Origin: Nocardioides plantarum
GTDB taxonomy: Bacteria; Actinomycetota; Actinomycetes; Propionibacteriales; Nocardioidaceae
DNA length: 64,000 bases
NCBI RefSeq assembly: GCF_006346395.1
Contig: NZ_VDMS01000001.1
Location: forward strand, 558,001 to 622,000
Direction: 5' to 3'
Under the pieces are notes generated by a model, which did not search any database, had not been told where the DNA came from, and saw only the letters and a program-made list of their open reading frames with translations. Shown here one piece after another: positions 50,971 to 60,657 of the stretch. The position numbers and the translations under genes are program-made. Every line of letters starts with the position of its first letter. Position 1 is the stretch's first letter.

Positions 50971-52851
50971 ATGAGACAGCCCGACGACTTCGACGCGTTC
51001 TACAAGGACGCCCGAGAGCGCCTGCTCGTGCAGACCTACGCGCTGACCGGCGACCTGGCGGCGTCGCGGCGGGCCGTGCGCGAGGCGTTCGTCGTCGCGT
51101 GGCACCACTGGCGCAAGCTGTCGCGCCACGAGCACCCCGAGGACCAGGTGCGCCCCCACGCCTGGCGGCTCGCGCAGCGCAAGCACACGGCCCGGGTGTG
51201 GCACCGCGAGAAGGACATCGCCCCCGAGACCCGCGCGATCCTCGACGCCCTCGGCCGACTCTCGATGACCCAGCGGCGCGTGCTCGTGCTGACCCAGCTG
51301 GCGTCGGTGTCGATGGGCCAGATGGCCCGTGAGGCGGGGCTGCCCCTCGAACGCGCCGAGCAGGAGCTCCAGACGGCCGCCACGTCGGTCGCGGTCGCCC
51401 TCGACACCCAGCCGTCCCAGCTGCCGCTCGTGTTCGAGCAGCTGGGTGCGTCCATCGCCGGTCGCGGCCGCTGGCCGCGCCCCTCGATCGTCCGGCGATC
51501 GGGCGCCGCACGGCGCCGCGCCCACACCGTCGCCGGGGTGCTCGGGACCGTCGGGCTCGTCGTCGCGTCGGGCTCCCTGGTCAGCGACGCGACCGGCGTC
51601 CGCCCCTCCCTCGCCGAGGCCGGGCCCAGCCGCTCGGCCACGCCGGGCACGACCGGCTCGCCCGGCTCACCAGGCGGCTCGACCCCCACGGTCGTCGAGC
51701 TCCCCAGCTCGACGCTGCTCGGCACGTCCGACCTGGAGGACGCCTACCCGTCACGGCGGTGGACCTCGATCAGGACCGGCGACAACAGCACCGGCAACGG
51801 GCTCGTGGTGCCCTGCCAGCAGGAGCGGTACGCCGACCCGCGCGGCCGAGCCATCCTCGTGCGCGACCTGCAGGGCACCGCCCGCTCCGGCAGCGCGACG
51901 CCCGCGTCGGTGACCCAGCTCACCGAGGCCTCCGGCTCGACCCGCGCCGCGCAACGCACGTTCCGCACCATGTCGGCCTGGGTCGCCGGGTGCACCGACC
52001 CGCGGGTCCAGCTGATCGCCACCCGCACCCCGGTCTCGGTCGCCGACGAGGCGATCGAGTTCGTGCTGCGGCGCTGGGACTCGCCGGTCACGACCTACGT
52101 CGTCGGGGTGGCTCGCACCGGCGGCTACACCACCACGACCGCGGTGCGGCTGCCCGGCTCGACCGCGCCTCCCCGTACGGCGGGGGCGGCGCTGCTCGGG
52201 ACGGCGACCGACCGCCTCTGCGCACTGCCCAGCGGCGGTGCCTGCGCGCCCGACAGCCCCCAGGTCACCAACCGGACCCCGCTGCCGACCGGCAAGCGCC
52301 CCGCCCTGCTGTCCGAGGTCGACCTGCCGCCGGTCCGCGGCGTCCGCGCCCCGTGGGTCGGCACCCCGCCCAGCGCCCCGACGACCAACGACGCGGCCAC
52401 GGCCTGCGACGACACCTCGTTCGCGACGCGGTTCCGGGGCGCGCGGATCACCCGCGCCGCCACCCGGACCTTCGTGGTGCCCGAGGCCGACCTGCCGAAG
52501 GAGTTCGGGCTCACCGAGACGGTGGGCGCGCTGCCGGCCGCCCAGGCAGGCGCCCTGGCCGCCCGCGTGCGCAGCCGGCTCGCCACCTGCTCCGACCGCG
52601 AGCTCAACACCGACGTCACCCAGCTCGCCAGCCGCGACGGGGCCGGCACGTCGCTGCGCGCCTGGCGCCTCGACGTCCAGCTCCCCGGCAAGCGCTCGGT
52701 GGTCTTCTACATGGCGTTCGTCCGCTCCCGGACCGCCGTGGCCCAGGTCGGCTTCGTGCCCGGGCCGAAGGCCGACCTCCCCGAGGGGGCCTTCGTCGAG
52801 CTGGCCGAGCGGGCGCAGCAGCGACTGAGCCAGCTCCCGGCACCCTCCTGA
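50971..52851 (+). CDS. Sigma-factor-like domain fused to a membrane anchor and extracytoplasmic domain
   Basis: A 626-residue protein. Residues about 5-55 look like sigma region 2 (FDAFYKDARERLLVQTYALTG, AFVVAWHHWRKL) and about 87-140 like region 4 with a helix-turn-helix (LGRLSMTQRRVLVLTQLASVS, MGQMAREAGLPLERAEQEL). A single membrane segment at about 185-204 follows, then a Ser/Pro/Gly linker and an outer domain of about 400 residues with several Cys (VVPCQQERY, VAGCTDPRV, DRLCALPSGGAC). I use the ATG at 50971; a GTG at 50959 would add four residues. It could be a membrane-tethered ECF-like regulator controlled directly by its outer domain, or a degenerate sigma fold serving only DNA binding. 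Confidence 0.82.
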   Translation: MRQPDDFDAFYKDARERLLVQTYALTGDLAASRRAVREAFVVAWHHWRKLSRHEHPEDQVRPHAWRLAQRKHTARVWHREKDIAPETRAILDALGRLSMTQRRVLVLTQLASVSMGQMAREAGLPLERAEQELQTAATSVAVALDTQPSQLPLVFEQLGASIAGRGRWPRPSIVRRSGAARRRAHTVAGVLGTVGLVVASGSLVSDATGVRPSLAEAGPSRSATPGTTGSPGSPGGSTPTVVELPSSTLLGTSDLEDAYPSRRWTSIRTGDNSTGNGLVVPCQQERYADPRGRAILVRDLQGTARSGSATPASVTQLTEASGSTRAAQRTFRTMSAWVAGCTDPRVQLIATRTPVSVADEAIEFVLRRWDSPVTTYVVGVARTGGYTTTTAVRLPGSTAPPRTAGAALLGTATDRLCALPSGGACAPDSPQVTNRTPLPTGKRPALLSEVDLPPVRGVRAPWVGTPPSAPTTNDAATACDDTSFATRFRGARITRAATRTFVVPEADLPKEFGLTETVGALPAAQAGALAARVRSRLATCSDRELNTDVTQLASRDGAGTSLRAWRLDVQLPGKRSVVFYMAFVRSRTAVAQVGFVPGPKADLPEGAFVELAERAQQRLSQLPAPS

Positions 52852-52895
52852 CCTCTCGCGTCCCCTGCGAGCCGGGCTGACGGCCCGGACGACGA

Positions 52896-52929
52896 ACGGC
52901 CCGCCGCCCCGGGTGGGGTGGCGGGCCGT
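52896..52929. terminator. Hairpin between the sigma-fusion gene and sucD
   Basis: A 15-base stem (52896-52910 with 52915-52929, one G-T pair) with a GGGT loop, lying between two convergent genes: 45 bases after the plus-strand stop and 38 bases after the sucD stop. It can terminate transcription from both sides. No T tract is present, as is frequent in this GC range. Confidence 0.72.
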
Positions 52930-52966
52930 CGTACGACCTCGGGGTGGCTGGATCAGCCGGCGGAGG

Positions 52967-53860
52967 TCACAGGCTCTGCAGGACCTCGCGCATCAGCGCC
53001 GCTGTCTCGGACGGCGTCTTGCCGACCTTGACGCCCACGGCCTCGAGGGCCTCCTTCTTGGCCTGCGCGGTGCCGGACGAGCCCGACACGATCGCGCCGG
53101 CGTGGCCCATCGTCTTGCCCTCAGGGGCGGTGAAGCCCGCGACGTAGCCGACGACCGGCTTGGTGACGTTGTCCTTGATGTAGGCCGCGGCCCGCTCCTC
53201 GGCGTCGCCACCGATCTCGCCGATCATCACGATCGCCTTGGTGTCGGGGTCGGCCTCGAACGCCGCCAGGGCGTCGATGTGGGTGGTGCCGATGATCGGG
53301 TCACCACCGATGCCGATGGCGGTCGAGAAGCCGTGGTCCTTGAGCTCGTACATCATCTGGTAGGTCAGGGTGCCCGACTTGGAGACCAGGCCGATCGGCC
53401 CCGTGCCCGCGATGGTGTGGGGCGTGATGCCGGCCAGCGACTCACCGGGCGTGATGATGCCCGGACAGTTGGGGCCGATCATCCGGGTGCCGGCGGTGTT
53501 GGCGTCGCTCTTGAGGTAGGACCACACCTCGGCGGTGTCCTGCACGGGCACGCCCTCGGTGATCACGACGAGCAGGCCGATGCCGGCGTCGATGGCCTCG
53601 ATGCAGGCGGCCTTGGTGAAGGCCGGCGGCACGAACGCGACCGAGACGTCGGCGCCGGTCTCCTTCATCGCCTCGGCGACGCTGCCGAACACCGGCAGCT
53701 CCTTGCCGCCGAGCTCGACGCTGGTGCCGGCCTTGCGGGCGTTGACGCCACCCACGATGTTGCTGCCCGACTCGACCATCAGCGTGGTGTGCTTGGCACC
53801 CATGCCACCGGTCATGCCCTGGACGATGATCTTGCTGTCCTTGTTCAGGTAGATCGACAT
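52967..53860 (-). CDS. sucD: Succinyl-CoA synthetase, alpha subunit
   Basis: With SucC interconverts succinyl-CoA and succinate with substrate-level phosphorylation. The 297-residue protein has the CoA-binding Rossmann part ([15 protein letters not shown]), [12 protein letters not shown], and the phosphohistidine loop GHAGAIVSG with His253. The ATG at 53860 is 11 bases from the sucC stop. Product of mutAB (succinyl-CoA) feeds directly into this step. Confidence 0.97.
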   Translation of the reverse strand: MSIYLNKDSKIIVQGMTGGMGAKHTTLMVESGSNIVGGVNARKAGTSVELGGKELPVFGSVAEAMKETGADVSVAFVPPAFTKAACIEAIDAGIGLLVVITEGVPVQDTAEVWSYLKSDANTAGTRMIGPNCPGIITPGESLAGITPHTIAGTGPIGLVSKSGTLTYQMMYELKDHGFSTAIGIGGDPIIGTTHIDALAAFEADPDTKAIVMIGEIGGDAEERAAAYIKDNVTKPVVGYVAGFTAPEGKTMGHAGAIVSGSSGTAQAKKEALEAVGVKVGKTPSETAALMREVLQSL

Positions 53861-53871
53861 GTCAGCGCCCC

Positions 53872-55038
53872 TCAGCCGTTCGCGAGCTCGGCGGCCTTGT
53901 CGGCCGCACCGTCCATGGTGTCCACCTGCGTGACCAGCGGGTGGTTGAGCGTGTCGAGGATCTCGCGACCCTTGTCGACGTTGTTGCCGTCGAGGCGTAC
54001 GACGAGCGGCTTGGTGGCCGCGTCGCCGAGGATCTCGAGGGCCCCCTTGATGCCGTTGGCGACCTCGTCGCAGGCGGTGATGCCGCCGAAGACGTTGACG
54101 AACACGCTCTTGACCTGCTCGTCGTTGAGGATGACGTCGAGGCCGTCGGCCATCACCTGGGCGTTGGCGCCGCCACCGATGTCGAGGAAGTTGGCGGGCT
54201 TGACCCCGCCGTGCGCCTCCCCGGCGTACGCGACGACGTCGAGGGTCGACATGACCAGGCCCGCGCCGTTGCCGATGATCCCGACCTGGCCGTCGAGCTT
54301 GACGTAGTTGAGGCCCTTGGCCTTCGCCTTGGCCTCCAGCGGGTCGGACTCGTCCTTGATCTCGAAGGCCTCGTGCTCGGGGTGCCGCACCTCGGAGGCG
54401 TTCTCGTCGAGGGAGACCTTGCCGTCGAGCGCCTCGAGCCGGTCGCCGGCCAGCCGCGCGAGCGGGTTGACCTCGACGAGCGTGGCGTCCTCTTCGACGA
54501 AGACCGTGTAGAGGGCCGTGATCATCTCGACGGCCTGCTCGAAGACGGCCTCGGGGAACTTCGCCTCGGTCGCGATCTCGCGGGCCTTGGCGGCATCGAC
54601 ACCGGTGCCGGGGTCGATCGCGATCTGCTTGACGGCGTCGGGGTTGGTCTTGGCGACCTCCTCGATCTCCACACCACCCTCGACGGAGGCGATGCAGAGG
54701 TACTGCCGGTTGGCCCGGTCGAGCAGGAAGGAGAAGTAGTACTCCTCCTCCGGCGGCGTCGCCGGCGTGACGAGCACCCGGTTGACGGGCAGGCCCTTGA
54801 TCTCGAGGTCGAGGATCGCGGTGGCGTGCTCGAAGGCCTCGTCGGGCGTCTTGGCGAGCTTGACGCCGCCGGCCTTGCCGCGACCGCCGGCCTTGACCTG
54901 CGCCTTGATCACGGTCACGCCGCCGATCTTCTCGGCTGCTGCCTTCGCGTCCTCGGCGTTCTCGACGACGATCCCGAGGGTCGTTGCCACGCCGTGCTTC
55001 GCGAAGAGCTCCTTCGCCTGGTACTCCATCAGGTCCAC
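53872..55038 (-). CDS. sucC: Succinyl-CoA synthetase, beta subunit (ADP-forming)
   Basis: ATP-grasp subunit that binds the nucleotide and succinate. The 388-residue protein shows [13 protein letters not shown] at the start, [16 protein letters not shown] for nucleotide binding and [37 protein letters not shown] near the C-terminus. I use the GTG at 55038, giving the usual (M)DLMEYQAKE opening, with GGTGG upstream; the ATG at 55029 is the alternative. The metal-binding Glu/Asn pair VEVNPLA is present. Confidence 0.96.
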   Translation of the reverse strand: MDLMEYQAKELFAKHGVATTLGIVVENAEDAKAAAEKIGGVTVIKAQVKAGGRGKAGGVKLAKTPDEAFEHATAILDLEIKGLPVNRVLVTPATPPEEEYYFSFLLDRANRQYLCIASVEGGVEIEEVAKTNPDAVKQIAIDPGTGVDAAKAREIATEAKFPEAVFEQAVEMITALYTVFVEEDATLVEVNPLARLAGDRLEALDGKVSLDENASEVRHPEHEAFEIKDESDPLEAKAKAKGLNYVKLDGQVGIIGNGAGLVMSTLDVVAYAGEAHGGVKPANFLDIGGGANAQVMADGLDVILNDEQVKSVFVNVFGGITACDEVANGIKGALEILGDAATKPLVVRLDGNNVDKGREILDTLNHPLVTQVDTMDGAADKAAELANG

Positions 55039-55402
55039 TGGTCCACCATGTCTCTCGGTGTCGTCTGGGTGCCTCTCGGTTGCGCGGCAGGTACGCCGTC
55101 GCGCAAGGCATTTACCTCGCCGCACCCTAGACCCGCTCCACGGCCGCCGACGGACGAGGTCCGCGGGACGCCGCCGGGTACGTCGCGCGGCTCACACCGG
55201 ACGAGGATCGGCGAGTTCTCGCGTTTCGCCCCCACGGGTGTCGCGACCTGTCCACAATCGGGTCGCGGCGGATTACCGGCCCCGTCACCCATCCGTTACA
55301 GTCGGGGCCGCGTCGAGACGAGCAGCCGGCATCCGGCAGGTCGCTCGACACCGCGCGTCCAGCACCAGCGTCCACCAGTCCCCGACCCGGAGTCGTCTGT
55401 CC
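55039..55402. promoter_or_regulatory. Divergent intergenic region between sucCD and the M23 peptidase gene
   Basis: About 360 bases without a gene, which must hold the promoters for sucCD (leftward) and the peptidase (rightward). A TACAGT at about 55295 could be a -10 element for the peptidase, leaving a leader of about 100 bases. That leader contains a CCGGCATCCGG hairpin. I looked for a c-di-AMP (ydaO) aptamer, which often precedes wall-hydrolase genes in actinobacteria, and did not find its conserved blocks. Confidence 0.4.
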
Positions 55403-56392
55403 ATGGGAAACCACCGAGCGGAACCGAGCGGCCACGGCCGCCGTCCCTCGGACTCCCGACCCGACACCGCCTACGTCGGACGCCGCATCGCCCGCCCCGC
55501 CGAGTCTCCGGCGCAGCCCGCGGCGACGCCTGCTCCCACCGGCACCGGCACGCACTACTTCGGCGACCTCGACCACACGGCCGAGCTGCCGCTGGTTCGC
55601 GCCCAGGCTCCAGGCAAGCGCCGGGCGGTCCGTCACGCCGGGTCGCGCGGTCCGCTCTTCCGCGGCCTGCCGTCGGCACCGGTCCTGCTCGGTGTCGCCA
55701 CCATGGCGGTGGCGATCGGCGGCGTGCTCGTCTCCCCCAGCAACACGCCCGCCACCACCCTGACCAGCGCGCAGGTCAACACCGTGCGCCCCGCCACCGC
55801 CCTCAGCGGCTCCGGCGGCATCGGCACCGTCGGCGACTCCCGCACGACCCTCAGCCGTAGCGGTGAGCGCGACACCCTCGCCCAGGCCAGCGGCGACGAG
55901 CTCGTGGCTGCCGCCGAGGCGCAGGCCGAGGAGCGCAACGCCGCCCTGGGCCAGCTCGCCGCCCAGGCCGAGAAGCAGGCCGCCACGATCAAGGAGAACC
56001 GCTGGTTCCTCCCCACCGACCCGGTCGTCCTCACCGCCCGCTTCGGCGAGTACGGCCTGTGGGCCAGCTATCACACCGGCCTCGACTTCAACGGTGAGGA
56101 CGGCGACCCGATCCACGCGATCGCCAACGGCGTCGTGACCTTCGCCGGCTTCGACGGCTCCTACGGCAACAAGACCGTCGTGACCCTCGAGGACGGCACC
56201 GAGATCTGGTACTGCCACCAGACCGACCAGTACGTCTCCGTCGGCGACGTCGTCACCGGCAACGAGATCATCGGCACCATCGGTTCCACCGGCCACGTCA
56301 CCGGCTCCCACCTCCACGTCGAGGTCCGCCCCGGCGGCGGCGACCCGGTCGACCCCTACGCCGCCTTCGTCGCCAACGGCGTCACCCCCTGA
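55403..56392 (+). CDS. Membrane-anchored M23 family peptidoglycan endopeptidase
   Basis: A 329-residue lysostaphin-like metallopeptidase. A basic, Pro-rich cytoplasmic tail of about 90 residues precedes one membrane segment (about 91-111), a short Ala/Gln/Glu-rich coiled coil (about 165-200) and the M23 domain. Zinc ligands His224, Asp228 (HTGLD) and His305 of HLH are present, so it looks catalytically intact. It would act outside the membrane on cell-wall peptide crosslinks. The ATG at 55403 is preferred; no ribosome site of note is visible. Confidence 0.92.
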   Translation: MGNHRAEPSGHGRRPSDSRPDTAYVGRRIARPAESPAQPAATPAPTGTGTHYFGDLDHTAELPLVRAQAPGKRRAVRHAGSRGPLFRGLPSAPVLLGVATMAVAIGGVLVSPSNTPATTLTSAQVNTVRPATALSGSGGIGTVGDSRTTLSRSGERDTLAQASGDELVAAAEAQAEERNAALGQLAAQAEKQAATIKENRWFLPTDPVVLTARFGEYGLWASYHTGLDFNGEDGDPIHAIANGVVTFAGFDGSYGNKTVVTLEDGTEIWYCHQTDQYVSVGDVVTGNEIIGTIGSTGHVTGSHLHVEVRPGGGDPVDPYAAFVANGVTP

Positions 56393-57094
56393 CCTGACCC
56401 GACCTGATCTGCGCCGGTCGAGGTGCGGCACGCCGGTCGAGGTGCGAAGGCCGCCAGGCCTGAGCCTCGAGACCACCGCAGCCGACGCTCTCACTCCACC
56501 AAGGCTCCGTCGGATCGGGGCTCTCCCGGCGCGGGACTCACGGGGTCGGGGTGTCCACGCGCCTACCATTCCGGTCCTCGACGACTGGAGAGAATCCCGT
56601 GAACCTGGTTCAGGAGAATCGCTCCGGTCGAGTCACCCGCCACCTGAGCGGTGCGTCAGCCACCGAACCCACCCGCCCAAGGCCCCAGAACGGTGGCTCA
56701 CCCACCGCCCGATCCACGCGGCCAGACCAGCGGTGCGTCAACCACCGAACCCGCCCGCCCGAGACACCAGAACGGTGGCTCACCCACCGCCCGAACCAGG
56801 AGGCCCGAGGGGGGCGGCGGCGCAGGCGACGGCGAGCCGAGCTTGCGAGGCCTCGCCGTGGTGCGCGCCGAAGCAGACCGCGAGAGGCTCGGGGTCAAGG
56901 ACGGCCGCAGGCCGCCGCGCAGCGGCGCGAAGCGTCCTTGAAGCCGAGACGCGGTCTGCTACGCGCGCCGCCGCCCGACCCGGACGTCGCGACACCTGGC
57001 ACGAGAAGACGTCGCTTGAGTCCGCAGGACGCTGCGGTGGTCTCGAGGCTCGGCGCTAGCGCGCCTCACACCTCGACCGACGTGAGGGCGCGGA
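56393..57094. repeat. Non-coding composite with 48-base terminal inverted repeats
   Basis: About 700 bases without a gene. The ends 56435-56482 and 57031-57078 are 48-base inverted repeats: outer 10 bases perfect, 18 bases imperfect, inner 20 bases (56463-56482 / 57031-57050) perfect. Inside lie two tandem 82-base units starting at 56647 and 56729, each with an internal inverted pair (GCGGTGCGTC... / ...CACCCACCGC). Then comes the second copy of the long dispersed repeat (about 56812-57083) with arms 56873-56882/56950-56959 and 56894-56903/56933-56942. It ends 17 bases from the pcrA stop. No transposase is present; it looks like a non-autonomous or REP-type composite. Confidence 0.85.
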
Positions 57095-59524
57095 CTAGAG
57101 CTTCTGGATCGGGGCCACGCGCAGCAGCAACCGCTTGACCGGGCCGGACCCGAAGTCGATGGAGGCGATCGTCTTGTCGCCCTGGCCCTCGAGGGCCACG
57201 ACGGTGCCGAGGCCGAAGGAGTCGTGGGTGACGCGGTCGCCGGGGTCGAGGGAGGGGATCGTGCGGTTGCGGATCGACTTGGCGTCGGCGTCGGCACGGG
57301 CCGCGGCCGCGGAGAAGTGGCGTCGGCCGGCGGCGGTCGGCTGGCCGAAGCCGCCGCCACCACTGCCGTACGCCGGGGAGGACGAGGCGAGGTCGGGGCG
57401 GTTCCAGCTGGTCTGCGCGGCCTCGGTACGGCGCCAGTCGACGAGGTCGACGGGGAGCTCGTCGAGGAAGCGGCTCGCCGGGTTGTGCGACGGCGCGCCC
57501 CAGGCCGAGCGGACCACGGCCCGGGAGATGAAGAGTCGCTCGCGGGCCCGGGTGATGCCGACGTAGGCGAGGCGGCGCTCCTCCTCGAGCTCGACGCGGT
57601 CACCGAGCGAGCGTGAGTGAGGGAAGACGCCGTCCTCGAGGCCGGTGAGGAAGACGGTGGGGAACTCCAGCCCCTTGGCGGTGTGGAGGGTCATCAGGGT
57701 GACCACGCCCTGGGTGTCGTCGTCGTCGGGGATCTGGTCGGAGTCGGCGACGAGGGCGACGCGCTCGAGGAAGTCGGAGAGGCCGGGGGCGACCAGGTCG
57801 GCCTCGACGTCGGCGGGGTCGGCCGAGGGCCCGGCCAGGGGGTCGTCGGAGAACTCGCGGGCCACGGCCACCAGCTCGCCGAGGTTGTCGACGCGGGTGG
57901 CGTCCTGGGGGTCGTCGGAGGCCTCGAGCTCGGCGAGGTAGCCGGACTTGAGCAGCACGTGGTCGAGGACGACGTCGGCGCGCTCACCCGCCTCGACCAT
58001 CGCCTGCAGCTCCTCGACCATGGCGACGAAGCCCCGGATGTTGGTCAGCGACCGGGTCGCCAGGCCGGGGGCCTCGTCGGCGCGGCGCAGTGCGTCCCAG
58101 AAGGTGACCCGCTCGCGCACGGCCAGCTCGTTGACGCAGGCCACCGCCCGGTCTCCGATGCCCCGCTTGGGCACGTTGAGGATGCGGCGCAGCGAAACCG
58201 AGTCGTCGGCGTTGACGAGCATCCGCAGGTAGGCCAACGCGTCGCGGACCTCGCGGCGCTCGTAGAACCGCACGCCCCCGACCACCTTGTAGGGCTGGCC
58301 GGTGCGGATGAAGACCTCCTCGAACACCCGCGACTGGGCGTTGGTGCGGTAGAAGACCGCGACGTCGCCGGCGCGCTTGCCGTCATCGGTGAGCTTGTCG
58401 ATCTCGTCGCTGACGAACCGGGCCTCGTCACGCTCGTCGTCGGCGACGTAGCCGACGATCCGCTCGCCGTCACCGGCGTCGGACCACAGCTTCTTGTCCT
58501 TGCGGCCCTGGTTGTGGCCGATGACCGCGTTGGCTGCGGTGAGGATGGTCTGGGTCGAGCGGTAGTTCTGCTCCAGCAGGATCGAGGTGGCGTCGGGGAA
58601 GTCCTGCTCGAAGTCGAGGATGTTGCGGATGTTGGCGCCGCGGAACGCATAGATCGACTGGTCGGCGTCACCGACCACCATCAGCTCGGCCGGCTCGATC
58701 CGCTCGCCCTCGGTGAGCTCGGGGTCGTCGGCGCACAGCTGGTGGATCAGGGCGTACTGCGCGTGGTTGGTGTCCTGGTACTCGTCGACGAGCACGTGGC
58801 GGAACCGGCGGCGGTAGGTCTCGCGCACCTCGGGGAAGGTCTGCATCAGGTGGACCGTCATCATGATCAGGTCGTCGAAGTCGAGGGCGTTGGCCTCACG
58901 CAGGCGCCGCTGGTAGAGCGTGTAGGCGGCGGCGTAGCTCTCCTCGACGCCGTTCTTGGCGTCGGCGGCGGCCTGCTGGGCGTCGCGCAGCTCGTTCTTG
59001 TGGTTGCTCACCCAGTGCAGCACCGGCCCGGGCTGGAACTGCCGCGCGTCGAGATCGAGGTCCTTGACCACCAGGGCCATCAGCCGCTTCTGGTCCTGGG
59101 CGTCGTAGATGGAGAAGCTCGACTTGTAGCCCAGCTTGTCGATCTCCTTGCGCAGGATGCGCACGCACGCGGAGTGGAAGGTGCTCACCCACATCAGCCG
59201 GGCGCGCCGGCCGACGAGCTCCTCGACGCGCTCCTTCATCTCGGCCGCGGCCTTGTTGGTGAAGGTGATGGCCAGGATCGAGCCCGGGTGGGCCTTGCGC
59301 TCGGAGATCAGCCAGGCGATCCGCCGGGTCAGGACCCGGGTCTTGCCCGACCCGGCACCCGCCACGACGAGCAGCGGGTGCCCCGCGTGGCGTACGGCGG
59401 CCCGCTGCGGGTCGTTGAGACCCTCGAGCAGCTCGTCGGGCGTGGGCCCGCGGCGGGCCGGGCGCTCGTCGGGGTCCTGGGGGTCGCCGACGGCGAGTCC
59501 GTCGAGGGAGGGTTGGGCACTCAT
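57095..59524 (-). CDS. pcrA: ATP-dependent DNA helicase PcrA/UvrD
   Basis: Superfamily 1A 3'-5' DNA helicase for repair and replication-transcription conflicts. The 809-residue protein has the Q-motif region LNDPQRAAVRH, Walker A AGAGSGKT (55-62), motif Ia AITFTNKAAAEM, Walker B VDEYQDTNHAQY, motif III GDADQSIYAFRGA, motif V VVTLMTLHTAKGLEFP and motif VI YVGITRARERL. The C-terminal tail (HDSFGLGTVVALEGQGD) is the Tudor-like domain of PcrA that binds RNA polymerase. Its 3' end adjoins the non-coding composite. Confidence 0.97.
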   Translation of the reverse strand: MSAQPSLDGLAVGDPQDPDERPARRGPTPDELLEGLNDPQRAAVRHAGHPLLVVAGAGSGKTRVLTRRIAWLISERKAHPGSILAITFTNKAAAEMKERVEELVGRRARLMWVSTFHSACVRILRKEIDKLGYKSSFSIYDAQDQKRLMALVVKDLDLDARQFQPGPVLHWVSNHKNELRDAQQAAADAKNGVEESYAAAYTLYQRRLREANALDFDDLIMMTVHLMQTFPEVRETYRRRFRHVLVDEYQDTNHAQYALIHQLCADDPELTEGERIEPAELMVVGDADQSIYAFRGANIRNILDFEQDFPDATSILLEQNYRSTQTILTAANAVIGHNQGRKDKKLWSDAGDGERIVGYVADDERDEARFVSDEIDKLTDDGKRAGDVAVFYRTNAQSRVFEEVFIRTGQPYKVVGGVRFYERREVRDALAYLRMLVNADDSVSLRRILNVPKRGIGDRAVACVNELAVRERVTFWDALRRADEAPGLATRSLTNIRGFVAMVEELQAMVEAGERADVVLDHVLLKSGYLAELEASDDPQDATRVDNLGELVAVAREFSDDPLAGPSADPADVEADLVAPGLSDFLERVALVADSDQIPDDDDTQGVVTLMTLHTAKGLEFPTVFLTGLEDGVFPHSRSLGDRVELEEERRLAYVGITRARERLFISRAVVRSAWGAPSHNPASRFLDELPVDLVDWRRTEAAQTSWNRPDLASSSPAYGSGGGGFGQPTAAGRRHFSAAAARADADAKSIRNRTIPSLDPGDRVTHDSFGLGTVVALEGQGDKTIASIDFGSGPVKRLLLRVAPIQKL

Positions 59525-59595
59525 GCTGCGCCCAGCCTACGACCGCCCACCGACAGCCGCAGACCGCCACCGGCTACCCCAGCCTCACGCCAGCC

Positions 59596-60657
59596 TCACT
59601 CCAGGCTGTGCTCCCACTCGGGCGCGCTGGCGCCGGGCACCTCGGGCGGGTACCACCGGCTACCGAGGCCCTCGATCACCGACCGCACCTCCTGGGTGCG
59701 CGTGGCCATCTCGGTGAGGCTGTCGTCGAACGGCGTCAGGTGCTTGTCGTAGAGCGTCGAGGTCAGACCGGTGTAGATCTCCTCGGCGGTCGAGACCTTG
59801 AACGGTGCCGGCTGGGAGAGGTCGGGATCCACCCCGAACAGGGCCAGGACGTCACCGGTCAGCCCGACCACGTCCTCGACCGTCGAGACGGCCTTGTCGG
59901 CGGGCGGGATCAGCCCGATGATCTGCCGGCCGATCGAGAGCACGTCGGCGACCTTCGGGTTGGGCCCGGACCGGTCCATCGGGCTGCCCTGGGTGATCGA
60001 CCACTCCTTGAGCTGCAGGTCGAGCTGGTCGTCGACCTCGCGCAGGAAGGGCAACAGCCCGTTCTGGGTCTGCAGGGCGAAGGCGGACGCCGAGGCGAAC
60101 CAGTTCTCGGCGTGCGCGAGGTAGAGCTCGTACTGCTGCATGGAGTCGAAGAGCTGGGCGATGAACGCCTGGAACTGGTTGTGCGCCTCGCCCTGCCAGT
60201 CGTCGACGTTGAGCTCGGTCCAGTTCGCCGGGACGGCGCCCTGCAGCAGCGTCCGGACACTGGAGAAGTCGTCGGCCGCCTCGCGCAGGTAGCTGGCCTG
60301 GGGACGGGTGAACGGCGAGCACATGTCGATCAGGTAGCCGCCGATGCCCGATGCCCACCCGCGGCCGTTGTTCCAGGCCTGTTCGGCCACGGCCTGCACC
60401 TGGGCCGCCTGGGGACCCTGGGCGTCCAGGTCACCCTCGAACTCGGGCATCCCCGTGTAGTAGAAGTCGACCCAGTAGTCGACCTCGGCGGGGGTCGACT
60501 GGTAGCCGAGGGCGAAGGGGCTGCGCGGGTAGTTCGGCCCCAGCTCGGCCTGGTAGGAGTGCCACCACTCGCGCACGGCCTCGTTGGCCCGCAGGATCCC
60601 GAGGCGGTGCTCGATGGACAGGCAGACGTCGTTGAACTCGCCGAGGTCGAAGGTCAT
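59596..60657 (-). CDS. Helical protein with WXG-like segment, unknown function
   Basis: A 353-residue protein with no signal peptide or membrane segment. Residues about 120-230 look like a long helical hairpin with a W-x-G turn (Trp154-Gln-Gly156 in DDWQGEAHNQF), the hallmark of WXG100-type substrates of type VII secretion. The N-terminal region is Trp/Tyr-rich (REWWHSYQAELG, DYWVDFYYTG). The C-terminal part (about 230-350) is mixed helix without a recognisable enzyme motif. Its start overlaps the stop of the upstream gene as ATGA. No ESX apparatus genes are in the window, so a type VII role is only a suggestion. Confidence 0.7.
   Translation of the reverse strand: MTFDLGEFNDVCLSIEHRLGILRANEAVREWWHSYQAELGPNYPRSPFALGYQSTPAEVDYWVDFYYTGMPEFEGDLDAQGPQAAQVQAVAEQAWNNGRGWASGIGGYLIDMCSPFTRPQASYLREAADDFSSVRTLLQGAVPANWTELNVDDWQGEAHNQFQAFIAQLFDSMQQYELYLAHAENWFASASAFALQTQNGLLPFLREVDDQLDLQLKEWSITQGSPMDRSGPNPKVADVLSIGRQIIGLIPPADKAVSTVEDVVGLTGDVLALFGVDPDLSQPAPFKVSTAEEIYTGLTSTLYDKHLTPFDDSLTEMATRTQEVRSVIEGLGSRWYPPEVPGASAPEWEHSLE

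Noticed and set aside
52871..52892. Additional small GC-rich hairpin just before the sucD-side terminator
   Set aside because: Short stem of a kind expected by chance; the neighbouring 15-base stem explains termination better.
55039..55402. Possible c-di-AMP (ydaO) riboswitch before the M23 peptidase
   Set aside because: The context is right, but I could not find the conserved blocks; only generic GC-rich hairpins are visible.
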